A stretch of DNA of 64,000 bases from Nostoc sp. ATCC 43529 (GTDB lineage: Bacteria; Cyanobacteriota; Cyanobacteriia; Cyanobacteriales; Nostocaceae), in the NCBI GenBank assembly GCA_003326205.1, contig LWTK01000011.1:124001-188000 (forward strand), given 5' to 3'. Below are positions 37,526-46,550 of the stretch, in pieces; the first letter of the stretch is position 1, and every line of letters begins with the position of its first letter. The notes below the pieces were generated by a model that saw only the letters and a list, made by a program, of their open reading frames with translations, had not been told where the DNA came from and did not search any database. Position numbers and translations under genes: made by a program.

Positions 37526-40228
37526 TTAAAATTGCCATGAGATAGTTCCTATAACTGTAAAAGGCTGCCCGTAGTTAACACGAGTAGCACTAGATCCATT
37601 TTCAAAATATTCTATGTCAAATAGATTTCTAAAGTTGAGTCCAACTCTGAACCTATCTCTGTTATAGAAAATAGCTGCATCAGTCCGAAAATAGCTAGGT
37701 AGTTCGTAAGTATTGCCCAAATCGCCAGCGCGATCGCCCACAAAAAAGAAGCCGATTCCAGCCCCCAAACCTTGTAAATCACCTTCTTGAATTTGGTAGG
37801 TTGTCCATAAGTTAAAAGAATGTGCTGGGGTATTGGGCAATTTGTTTCCAACTCCCAAAGTATTATCTTCAGTAATCCGTGCATCGGTATAGGCGTAGCC
37901 TGCGATAAAATTCCATCCTGGCGAAATTTCGCCCGCCACATTCAGTTCAATACCTTGGCTATTCTGCTCGCCTGTTTGGATTTGAAAACCGGGATTATTC
38001 GGGTCTTCTGTTAAGACATTGCTACGGGTTAAATCGTAGAATGCAAGGGTAGCTGAAAGCCTATCGTTTAAATCTGCTTTCACACCAACCTCATACTGAC
38101 GACCGCGTTCTGGCTCCAAAGGATTGTCCAAACTAGCCCCAAAAAGAAATGCGCCGCTTGCCGGAGTAAATGAACTGACATAGCTGGCATAGAGCGAAAT
38201 AGGAGGTATCGGTTGATAGACAATCCCAAAACGAGGACTCACGGCACTATCTGACTGGCTACTTTCTGTGTTAGCAGAGAAATCTTCAGATTTTTGATCG
38301 AAAATATCAAACCGCGCACCCAACAACACCTTCAAGTTATCTGTCAGTGCGATTTGATCTTGAAGATAAATTCCCAATGAGTTGGTGATTGTTGTATTAC
38401 TCAATTCATCACTAAGCGCACCTGGTAGCCGACCGTAAACAGGATTGAAAACATTAAGTTGTGCAGCACTAGCAGAAACAAATCTTGGTACTTTGTTTTC
38501 AAAACTGTTCAAATCAACCCCAAATAATAGCTGATGCTCAATTGAACCAGTGGAAAATTTACCAACAACATTTGTACTTAGAGTATAAGACGTGCTTTGA
38601 AACTCGAATTGTCGATAAGAACGATTAAGGGTTTGGTTGTCTGGCTCAAAACTTAGGGGAAACGTTCTTTTGTCGCTGTAATCGCGAAAATTGAACAGAA
38701 AAGCATTGCGTAACGACCATTGGTCATTAAATTTGTGTTCTAGTTGGTATCCGAGCCTTGTAACTGTTTGTTCGATGATATCCGAAGGTTCACCAACGTT
38801 GCGATTGCGCGGTATTTTACCATTGGGGTTAGGTAATACAGAGCCAACGGGGGGTACGAAAGGTGTAAACCCACGATCTGTTGACTCAATATAGTCTCCC
38901 TCTAAAATCAAGTTAGTTCTTTCGCCAATAGCTACACTAATGACAGGTGATATATTAAAGTTTTCACCATTGTAGAGATCGATAAAACTGCCTGAATTTC
39001 TGTAGGCTGTATTTAGACGATACAAAACTGTCTTCGAGTCATTTAATGGCCCCGATAAATCAAGTGCGCCTCGGTAGAAGCTATTGTTCCCAAAGCTTGC
39101 ATCAAGAGCATAAAAAGGATCGCTTAAGGGACGTTTAGTTACTATATTGATGCTTCCGCCTGGGTTACCGAAGCCAAATAGAACTGAGGCAGGCCCCTTG
39201 AGGACTTCGACTCGCTCAACATTGGAAAGTTCAACTAATTCTCCAGCCCCAGGGTCAACTTGCCCATTTCTGAGCAAATTGTTATTCAATGCCTCAAATC
39301 CACGAATTCTATAGGTGGCGGATGGCCCGGAATTAAAGTCTTGACTTACACCAGCAACATTTCTCAGTGCATCGTCTAATCGAGTCACTTGCTGATCGCG
39401 CAAAACTTGTTGTGGTACTACCTGAATTGATTGAGGAATGTCACGCAAAGGCGTATCGGTTCTTGTCCCAGTCGCAGTATCTGATACCCGATAGCCATCT
39501 TGCTCCCCCGTCACCACCAACTCAATCGGCTCATCCTCCTGTGCTGTTGGTTGCTCTTGCGGTGTCTGATTGTCTGGCTGTTGTGCTTGTGGTGGCTGAT
39601 TGTCTGGCTGTTGTGCTTGTGGTGTTTGTGGCTGTTGTGGTGGCTGTGCTGCTGTTGCAGCAGAAGTTATACCAAAAACCAGCCCTGTACTATCATCAAA
39701 TAACTCAACCGTTGGCAAAGCATTCTCACCTACCACGGTCACCCGAACAGTATTTGCATCAATATTCGTAGCCGTTATTTCGATAATTCCTGTAATTGGC
39801 TTTTCTGAACGAAATGTAAAAGCATCACCGTTAGATAAACGCAACTGAGCATTAGGAATATCGGCAATAAAATTATTGTCTGTACTCCGATTTGTAACTT
39901 GTAATTGTTCTCCAACGGGAGTCTCTAAAATTACCTCAACACCTGTCTGTGTAGGATTTGCTTTAACTCCGGTGATTGGTACGATCTGATCCCCATTTGT
40001 TTGTTCTGGGTTAGGAGGGTTGGTTGGTGTTGGTGACTGTACCAACATTTGGGCGCTAGTAGGATCTGTAACTGCAACCTTCTCATCTAATGTAGATTTC
40101 CTTATCGTCTGAGTAGAAGATTCGCTTTGAACATCCTCTGTTACTTCCCCACCTTGAGCAGGAGCACTTACACAAACAACAACCGCACTTGTCAGCAGCA
40201 GGCTTTGAAAAAATCTATCTAACTTCAT
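37526..40228 (-). CDS. TonB-dependent siderophore receptor with N-terminal AMIN domain
   Basis: The 900-residue outer-membrane receptor has a signal peptide (residues about 1-26). A cyanobacterial AMIN domain (about 85-195, ITGVKANPTQTGVEVILETPVG) is followed by a Pro/Gln-rich linker with 10-residue repeats (QAQQPDNQ) and a plug domain (DIPQSIQVVPQQVLRDQQVTRLDDALRNVAGV; VERVEVLKGPASVLFGFGNPGGSINIVTKRP). A 22-strand barrel ends in the terminal aromatic WQF. It imports ferric siderophore using TonB/ExbBD energy. A Fur-box candidate lies 59-77 bases upstream of the start. The receptor faces away from the NRPS genes, sharing the 865-base region between them. Confidence 0.95.
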   Translation of the reverse strand: MKLDRFFQSLLLTSAVVVCVSAPAQGGEVTEDVQSESSTQTIRKSTLDEKVAVTDPTSAQMLVQSPTPTNPPNPEQTNGDQIVPITGVKANPTQTGVEVILETPVGEQLQVTNRSTDNNFIADIPNAQLRLSNGDAFTFRSEKPITGIIEITATNIDANTVRVTVVGENALPTVELFDDSTGLVFGITSAATAAQPPQQPQTPQAQQPDNQPPQAQQPDNQTPQEQPTAQEDEPIELVVTGEQDGYRVSDTATGTRTDTPLRDIPQSIQVVPQQVLRDQQVTRLDDALRNVAGVSQDFNSGPSATYRIRGFEALNNNLLRNGQVDPGAGELVELSNVERVEVLKGPASVLFGFGNPGGSINIVTKRPLSDPFYALDASFGNNSFYRGALDLSGPLNDSKTVLYRLNTAYRNSGSFIDLYNGENFNISPVISVAIGERTNLILEGDYIESTDRGFTPFVPPVGSVLPNPNGKIPRNRNVGEPSDIIEQTVTRLGYQLEHKFNDQWSLRNAFLFNFRDYSDKRTFPLSFEPDNQTLNRSYRQFEFQSTSYTLSTNVVGKFSTGSIEHQLLFGVDLNSFENKVPRFVSASAAQLNVFNPVYGRLPGALSDELSNTTITNSLGIYLQDQIALTDNLKVLLGARFDIFDQKSEDFSANTESSQSDSAVSPRFGIVYQPIPPISLYASYVSSFTPASGAFLFGASLDNPLEPERGRQYEVGVKADLNDRLSATLAFYDLTRSNVLTEDPNNPGFQIQTGEQNSQGIELNVAGEISPGWNFIAGYAYTDARITEDNTLGVGNKLPNTPAHSFNLWTTYQIQEGDLQGLGAGIGFFFVGDRAGDLGNTYELPSYFRTDAAIFYNRDRFRVGLNFRNLFDIEYFENGSSATRVNYGQPFTVIGTISWQF
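39566..39624. repeat. Two 29-bp direct repeats coding for the receptor linker
   Basis: Two identical 29-base copies (starting CTGATTGTCTGGCTG) have a 30-base period and encode PQAQQPDNQ twice. Copy number may vary between strains by slippage and change the length of the flexible linker between the AMIN and plug domains. Confidence 0.85.
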
Positions 40229-41093
40229 TTATCCGCTTTCACTCGATCGCACTACTTGACCACACCTGAACACACAATGACTAACTTTGAAAAAGATTGT
40301 CATTTAAGTTAGTTGAATCATATTATGAAGCGATACAAGACACAAGACAATTCATAATTTTTTTTGTTTACTTTGGACACCAATCAATAATTATTTTTAA
40401 ACATTTATTTGCTTGATATTGGATTAAGTACATTACTAGTAGTGAAAACTACTTTTTTTGAAAATATCTTGAAAAGGCAAAATAGCTATCTTAATTAAGC
40501 ATTTGCACCAAATTAGGCGCTGTTGACCATCAGTATACAGTGGAGAATAGATCCAGATTTTCATTCCCAAATTGCAGGCAAATAGCTTGTAATTGATTGT
40601 TATCAGTTCAAAACAAATTTTTGTCTGACAAAGGGAAAAATCATAAATAAAACTTATGGCTTAGTCTTTATTAAAAATTAATATCTATAATACTACTCTT
40701 GCTAAAGCAACTCATTCTCGTTAGTGTAATCAAGGATAAATAAAAATTACTTGCATTAATCTCGATATTTATCCAGGTAAATCACTATTATTTAGCGTTG
40801 AGATAATCCCAAGTGGTTAGCTGAACTAATGACAGCGAATTGCAAGTTTGTGGGGTTCAGCGTTTTGGCTTACAAGCCAAATAGAAATCCTTTTTCGCTC
40901 TTGACTTGTGGATTCTGGTGAAGAATTAGACCGGCGATCGCGTCAAATAGTCACTCAACTATAAACATTAAATTTTACTCGAAAAAAACGCCCTCTTAGA
41001 CACGTCTGGAATATTCATTATGAGTTAAAAGAATTTTGATTGATGTTTTGCCAAAAATAGTAAGTTTTACAGGGTGTTGGGTTTCACGTAAAA
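40229..41093. other. Divergent regulatory region between TonB receptor and NRPS cluster
   Basis: This 865-base AT-rich stretch contains no supported gene. It should hold promoters for both the receptor and the assembly line. A good Fur-like site is at 40287-40305. A much weaker one (AATTGATTGTTATCAGTT, about 40591-40608) lies nearer the middle. One HIP1 site-like GGCGATCGCG is at about 40933. No clear ribosome site precedes the NRPS ATG at 41094. Confidence 0.5.
40287..40305 (-). promoter_or_regulatory. Candidate Fur box upstream of the TonB receptor
   Basis: On the minus strand the site reads AAATGACAATCTTTTTCAA. It shares the ATGA-AAT--TT-TCA pattern of Fur boxes, including those I recall for Anabaena. 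It lies 59-77 bases before the receptor ATG, suitable for repression by iron-loaded Fur. Confidence 0.45.
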
Positions 41094-44000
41094 ATGAATA
41101 AATTTTCTGATAGCTTATTTAATTCTTTGGACGACTTTTGTACAGTTGTCGAGTTAGTGCGTTTTAGAAGCTCTACGCAGTCAGATAAAAATGCTTTTAC
41201 CTTTTTATTAGATGGAGAAACAGAAAAAGGGACACTAACCTATCAAGAATTGGATAGGCGATCGCGTCGAATAGCGGCTCAATTACAAGCATTAGGTTTG
41301 GCTGGAGAACGTGCTTTACTGCTTTATCCTCAGGGACTAGATTTTTTAGTTGCTTTTTTCGGTTGTTTGTATGCGGGAGTTGTGGCTGTAACTGCATATC
41401 CACCGCGAAACGAGCGCAACACGCCAAGAATCAAGGCGATTTCCCAAGATGCACAAGCAGCGATCGCGCTGACGACAACAGAAATCCTGCCGACAGTGCA
41501 ATCTTTGATGACACAAAAGAATGACTTAGAATCTTTGCAGTGGCTGACTACAGATAATCTCCCACAGGGAATAGAAGATTCTTGGCTACAACCATCTATT
41601 CATCAAGATACCTTAGCTTTTCTCCAATACACCTCTGGTTCTACAGGCACACCCAAGGGTGTAATGATTAGTCATCGGAACTTACTACACAATGCTGCTA
41701 CGACTTACCAATTCATGGAACATTCTCCAGAAAGTAAGTTCGTAACTTGGTTACCGATGTACCACGATATGGGCCTGATTGGAGGAATATTGCAGCCTTT
41801 GTATGGCGGCTTTCCTTGCATTATTATGCCTCCACCTTCCTTTCTGCAACGTCCATATCGTTGGTTGCAAGCTATCTCCGAGTACCAAGGGACAACCAGT
41901 GGCGGCCCTAACTTTGCCTATGAATTATGTACTCAAAAAATTACTCCCGAACAAAAACAAACTCTTGATTTGAGTAGTTGGAATGTGGCGTTTAACGGCG
42001 CTGAACCGATTCGTCATGACACTTTAGAACGCTTTGCTGCGGCTTTTGCCGAGTGTGGCTTCCGTAAAGAAGCATTCTATCCTTGTTATGGAATGGCTGA
42101 AACAACTCTCATGGTTTCTGGTGTAGATAAAGCAACAGCACCCACGATCAAAACAGTCCAGAAGTCTGCATTAGAATCCAATCGAGTAGTCGAATCATAT
42201 CTAAAAGATGAGAATATTTGTCATTTTGTCAGCTGCGGTCGAGTCATACCAGAACAGGAGGTAGTAATTGCCAATCCAGAAACACTCAATAGTTGTCAAC
42301 CTGATGAAATCGGGGAAATTTGGGTATCCGGGCCGAGTGTAGGTCAAGGTTATTGGAATCGTTTGCAAGAGACAGAAGAAACCTTCGGTGCTTATTTATC
42401 AGACACAGGTAAAGGGCCATTCTTACGAACTGGAGATTTAGGTTTTTTAAACAATCAAGAGCTTTTCATCACAGGTAGAGCCAAAGATTTAATTATTATT
42501 CGCGGTCGCAATATTTATCCGCAAGATATAGAATTAACCGCCGAACGCAGCCATGCATCATTACGTTCTGGTGCTAATGCAGCATTTACAGTAGAAGTTA
42601 ATCGAGAAGAAAGGCTCGTAGTTGTACAAGAATTAGAGTTTCGCGCCAAGCCAAATTTAGAAGAAGTTACTAGCGCAATTCGGCAAGCGATTACTGAAGA
42701 ACATGAAGTACAAGTCTATGGCGTAGTTTTAATTAAACCGGGTAGTATTCCTAAAACTTCTAGCGGTAAAATTCAACGTCGTGCAACTCGCGCTCAGTTT
42801 GAAAATAATCAACTGAATGTAGTTGCAAGTAACATTCTCAAGATTACTGAGATTCTTAGAAAAGAAACTCGATTACACCGTTCTCAATTGTTGGCGCTTT
42901 CCCCAAGAGAATGTCAATCGGTTTTAGAAACATATTTGATTGAACTTTTGGCGGGAGTACTTTCAATTGCAGCAGATGATATTAATTCACAAGAACTGTT
43001 AAGTACGCTAGGACTTGATTCTTTAAAAGTATTTGAATTAAAAAATAAGCTTGAGCTTGACTTAGAAATAGAAGTATCTCTGGCAGATTTATTTGAAGGG
43101 ATGAGTACGCGATCGCTTGTCACAAAGCTTCTGGCTCAAATAGCAACACAAGCAATACCGTCAATATCTTTTACCCAAGAAGAAAAAAATACATCAATTC
43201 ATCCTCTATCTTTTGCCCAGCAGGGATTGTGGTTTATTAATCAGCTAACTCCCAATACTCCCACATATAATATTCCTATAATTATTAGCTTCCAAGGTTG
43301 CGTAAACTTAACAGCCTTACAAGATAGTCTTAACGAAATTATTAGACGACACGAAGCCTTACGCACAAGCTTTACATTGGTTGATGGACAACCTGTGCAA
43401 TTTATTAATCAAGCCGTACCCTTAACTTTGGACGTTGAAGATTTGCGTTCACGAAGTGACTCCTACGGAGTTTCGCTATCAGACAGCGAACGCATTCAAC
43501 AAGCACAACTTTTGACTAGAGAATTCGCACAGCAGCCATTTGATTTATCTGCTCAATCCCTTTTGCGTGCTAAAATTTTACATTTAAATGATAAAAATTA
43601 TCAATTGTTGGTGACTCTGCATCATATAATTGCAGATGGTTGGTCTATCAGTCTTCTGATTAAAGAACTAGCTGCACTATATGAAACATTTTCTCTTGGC
43701 AAATCACCACTTCCTGAATTACCGATTCAGTATGGAGATTTTGCTAATTGGCAACGAAAATGGCTTGATGGGGAACGCATTCAACACCTATTGACTTATT
43801 GGAAACAAAAGTTGAGTGGCGAACTAACTGTATTACAACTACCTACAGATCGTCCGCGATCGCCACTTCAAACATTCAACGGTGCCCAAGCCAAATTAGT
43901 TTTTTCTCAAACTCTGACAAAACAACTGAAGAATTTCAGCCGTCAGCAGGGAGTAACACTGTTTATGACCTTGCTTGCAGGCTTTAAAACCTTGCTGTAT

Positions 44001-46448
44001 CGTTACACCGGTCAGACTGACATTTTAGTAGGTTCGCCAATTGCCAGTCGTAACAGAGTAGAAACTGAATCATTAATCGGATTTTTTGTCAATGTTTTAG
44101 TAATGCGTACAGACCTGGCTGGCGACCTGAGTTTTGAGGATTTGTTAGCACGGGTGAAGTCAACAGCTTTAGAAGCATACACTCATCAAGACTTACCTTT
44201 TGAAAAGTTGGTAGAGGAGCTAAAACCAAGTAGAGACTTGAGTTACAACCCACTATTTCAGGTAATGTTCGTTCTCCAGAATGTGCCAAAACCCAACTTA
44301 AGCCTGTCGGATGTATCAATTACCTATGAAGAAGGTTACAACGGCACATCTAAGTTTGATTTGACGTTGTTCATGGAGGATTCCGAGCAAGGTTTGATTG
44401 CAACTTGCGAGTACAACACAGATTTATTCAATGCGGATACCATTACCCGGATGTTGGGACACTTCCAGACTTTGTTAGAAAGCATAGTTAGCAATCCTAA
44501 ACAACGCATAACAAACTTACAATTACTGACTCCCTCGGAAATCCAACAATTATTAGTAGAGTGGAATGATACCAAAAGAGACTATCCGCAAGACAAGTGT
44601 ATTCATCAATTGTTTGAAGAACAGGTAGAAAAAACACCAAATGCTGTTGCAGTCGTCTTTGAAAATCAGCAATTAACTTATCGTCAGTTAAACAACCGAG
44701 CAAATCAGTTAGGGCATTATTTAAAAAAGTTGGGTGTCAAGCCAGACATTTTGGTGGGGATTTGTGTAGAACGTTCTATTGAAATGGTAGTAGGATTACT
44801 AGCCATTATGAAGGCAGGGGGGGCTTATATGCCCTTAGATCCAGCCTATCCTCAAGAACGCTTGGCTTTTACCTTGGCAGATTCTCAGGTGTCAGTATTG
44901 TTAGCAAATGCTCATTTAGTTAATGACTTACCGCCAAATTCTGCACAACTAGTATGTATCGATATCGATAGTATCGCGTTTGCTGATTACAGCCTAGAAA
45001 ATGTAGTCAGTAACGCGAACCCAGAAAATTTAGCTTATGTAATTTATACATCTGGTTCTACAGGAAAGCCCAAAGGAGTACAAATTCCCCACAGTGCTGT
45101 GGTTAATTTCTTAACTACCATGCGTCAAACTCCAGGACTAGCGAAGGAAGATATTCTCCTATCTGTTACCACATTATCTTTTGACATTGCAGCACTAGAA
45201 TTGTATCTACCGCTGATTGTTGGCGCTCGTTTAGTATTAGTTAATCGAGAGGTCACCAGCGATAGCATCCAGTTGTTGAAACAATTAGTTTCCAATGATG
45301 TAACAGTTATGCAAGCCACCCCTGCTACTTGGAGAATGCTGATAGGTGCTGAGTGGGAGAATAAGAATACCATGAAAATTCTTTGTGGTGGTGAAGCCCT
45401 CGACTCTTCACTTGCCTATCAGTTGCTAGAACGAAGCCAACAAGTGTGGAACTTATATGGCCCTACAGAAACCACTATTTGGTCAGCAGTAAATAAAGTA
45501 AACTATCAACAACAGCAGGGTGTTAGTTTTATTGGTCGTCCAATCGCCAATACCCAATTCTATATTTTAGATGCACATCAAAAATTAGTTCCTATTGGAG
45601 TTCCAGGCGAATTGCATATTGGCGGTATTGGTCTGGCGCGAGGTTATTGGAATAGACCTGAGTTAACTGGAGAAAAGTTTATTCCTAGTCCTTTTGAATC
45701 AGGAAAACGTCTTTATAAAACTGGAGATTTAGCGCGTTATCTAACAGATGGGAAGATTGAATTTTTGGGTAGAATTGACCATCAAGTGAAAATTCGTGGT
45801 TTCCGTATTGAACTAGGAGAAATTGAAGCTTTATTAGAGAAACATCCACAGGTACGAGAAACGGTAGTATTAGCGAGGAAAGACATACCAAATGACTGTC
45901 GTCTGGTTGCATATATTGTTAATCATGAAAATGCTACGCCTTCTGTAAATGAACTACGGGGATTTCTCAAAGAAAAACTCCCTGAATATATGCTTCCTTC
46001 TGCTTTTGTGATGTTAGATGCTTTACCTTTAACTCCTAATGGCAAAGTAGACCGTCGTGCATTAAAAGCACCTGAAAATCTGCGTCCTGATTTGACAGCA
46101 GCTTTTCAATCACCCCAGTCTGAAATGGAAAAAACAATTGCTCAGATTTGGCAAGAAGTGTTGCATTTAGAAAAAGTGGGTATTCATGATAACTTTTTTG
46201 ATTTAGGCGGGCATTCGCTACTGATGCTTCAGATAAATCACAAACTGCGTGCAATTTTGCAGCGAGAAATATCAGTTGTCACCATGTTTCAAAACCCAAC
46301 TATTCACTCTTTAGCCGAATATTTAAGCCAAACAAAAAACCAGAAATTATCTTTTGAAAAAATTGGCGATCACGTACAAAAACAAAAAGAAATACGCCAA
46401 AAACAAAAACAATTATTTATGAAGCAACCTAGAAGTAATTCTCGTTAA
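41094..46448 (+). CDS. NRPS: FAAL-ACP-C-A(Gly)-PCP, lipopeptide starter
   Basis: The 1784-residue protein begins with a fatty-acyl-AMP ligase (about 1-590; FLQYTSGSTGTPKGVMISHRNLLHN near 178 and IRGRNIYPQDIE). An ACP (LGLDSLKVFEL, Ser near 640), a condensation domain (about 700-1140; HHIIADGWS near 842), an adenylation domain (about 1155-1640; YTSGSTGKPKGVQ near 1317) and a PCP (DLGGHSLL near 1702) follow. Aligned by eye to GrsA the A-domain code is D-I-L-Q-L-G-L-I-W, which I associate with glycine. It would load a fatty acid and attach it to Gly. The basic C-terminal tail (KQKEIRQKQKQLF) may be a docking element. The C domain carries a translated repeat (43445-43493). Confidence 0.93.
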   Translation: MNKFSDSLFNSLDDFCTVVELVRFRSSTQSDKNAFTFLLDGETEKGTLTYQELDRRSRRIAAQLQALGLAGERALLLYPQGLDFLVAFFGCLYAGVVAVTAYPPRNERNTPRIKAISQDAQAAIALTTTEILPTVQSLMTQKNDLESLQWLTTDNLPQGIEDSWLQPSIHQDTLAFLQYTSGSTGTPKGVMISHRNLLHNAATTYQFMEHSPESKFVTWLPMYHDMGLIGGILQPLYGGFPCIIMPPPSFLQRPYRWLQAISEYQGTTSGGPNFAYELCTQKITPEQKQTLDLSSWNVAFNGAEPIRHDTLERFAAAFAECGFRKEAFYPCYGMAETTLMVSGVDKATAPTIKTVQKSALESNRVVESYLKDENICHFVSCGRVIPEQEVVIANPETLNSCQPDEIGEIWVSGPSVGQGYWNRLQETEETFGAYLSDTGKGPFLRTGDLGFLNNQELFITGRAKDLIIIRGRNIYPQDIELTAERSHASLRSGANAAFTVEVNREERLVVVQELEFRAKPNLEEVTSAIRQAITEEHEVQVYGVVLIKPGSIPKTSSGKIQRRATRAQFENNQLNVVASNILKITEILRKETRLHRSQLLALSPRECQSVLETYLIELLAGVLSIAADDINSQELLSTLGLDSLKVFELKNKLELDLEIEVSLADLFEGMSTRSLVTKLLAQIATQAIPSISFTQEEKNTSIHPLSFAQQGLWFINQLTPNTPTYNIPIIISFQGCVNLTALQDSLNEIIRRHEALRTSFTLVDGQPVQFINQAVPLTLDVEDLRSRSDSYGVSLSDSERIQQAQLLTREFAQQPFDLSAQSLLRAKILHLNDKNYQLLVTLHHIIADGWSISLLIKELAALYETFSLGKSPLPELPIQYGDFANWQRKWLDGERIQHLLTYWKQKLSGELTVLQLPTDRPRSPLQTFNGAQAKLVFSQTLTKQLKNFSRQQGVTLFMTLLAGFKTLLYRYTGQTDILVGSPIASRNRVETESLIGFFVNVLVMRTDLAGDLSFEDLLARVKSTALEAYTHQDLPFEKLVEELKPSRDLSYNPLFQVMFVLQNVPKPNLSLSDVSITYEEGYNGTSKFDLTLFMEDSEQGLIATCEYNTDLFNADTITRMLGHFQTLLESIVSNPKQRITNLQLLTPSEIQQLLVEWNDTKRDYPQDKCIHQLFEEQVEKTPNAVAVVFENQQLTYRQLNNRANQLGHYLKKLGVKPDILVGICVERSIEMVVGLLAIMKAGGAYMPLDPAYPQERLAFTLADSQVSVLLANAHLVNDLPPNSAQLVCIDIDSIAFADYSLENVVSNANPENLAYVIYTSGSTGKPKGVQIPHSAVVNFLTTMRQTPGLAKEDILLSVTTLSFDIAALELYLPLIVGARLVLVNREVTSDSIQLLKQLVSNDVTVMQATPATWRMLIGAEWENKNTMKILCGGEALDSSLAYQLLERSQQVWNLYGPTETTIWSAVNKVNYQQQQGVSFIGRPIANTQFYILDAHQKLVPIGVPGELHIGGIGLARGYWNRPELTGEKFIPSPFESGKRLYKTGDLARYLTDGKIEFLGRIDHQVKIRGFRIELGEIEALLEKHPQVRETVVLARKDIPNDCRLVAYIVNHENATPSVNELRGFLKEKLPEYMLPSAFVMLDALPLTPNGKVDRRALKAPENLRPDLTAAFQSPQSEMEKTIAQIWQEVLHLEKVGIHDNFFDLGGHSLLMLQINHKLRAILQREISVVTMFQNPTIHSLAEYLSQTKNQKLSFEKIGDHVQKQKEIRQKQKQLFMKQPRSNSR
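43445..43493. repeat. Hairpin repeat translated inside the first condensation domain
   Basis: GCGTTC and GAACGC are the outer arms and ACTCC/GGAGT the inner arms. Its 5' part, from AGATTTGCGTTC to GACTCC (43439-43463), is identical over 25 bases to 48275-48299 in the PKS gene. It adds about 12 residues (RSRSDSYGVSLSD) between conserved condensation-domain segments. Confidence 0.8.
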
Positions 46449-46550
46449 TTGAAGCTTGTTTCGTAATAGTATAAGAATTATTTTAACCAGCTTCATGAGT
46501 TGATAAATTAACAAAAAATATCTTGAATCGATCGTTAGCATAAGTATGTA

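Noticed and set aside
39367..39848. Plus-strand frames opposite the TonB receptor linker (134, 67 and 82 aa)
   Set aside because: Low-complexity shadows of the Pro/Gln-repeat region; the receptor frame is strongly supported.
40591..40608. Second Fur box upstream of the NRPS genes
   Set aside because: Only about half of the consensus positions match in a very AT-rich region.
46450..46497. TGAAGCT...AGCTTCA inverted repeat between NRPS and PKS genes as a terminator
   Set aside because: The loop is over 30 bases, no T-run follows, and the genes appear to form one operon.
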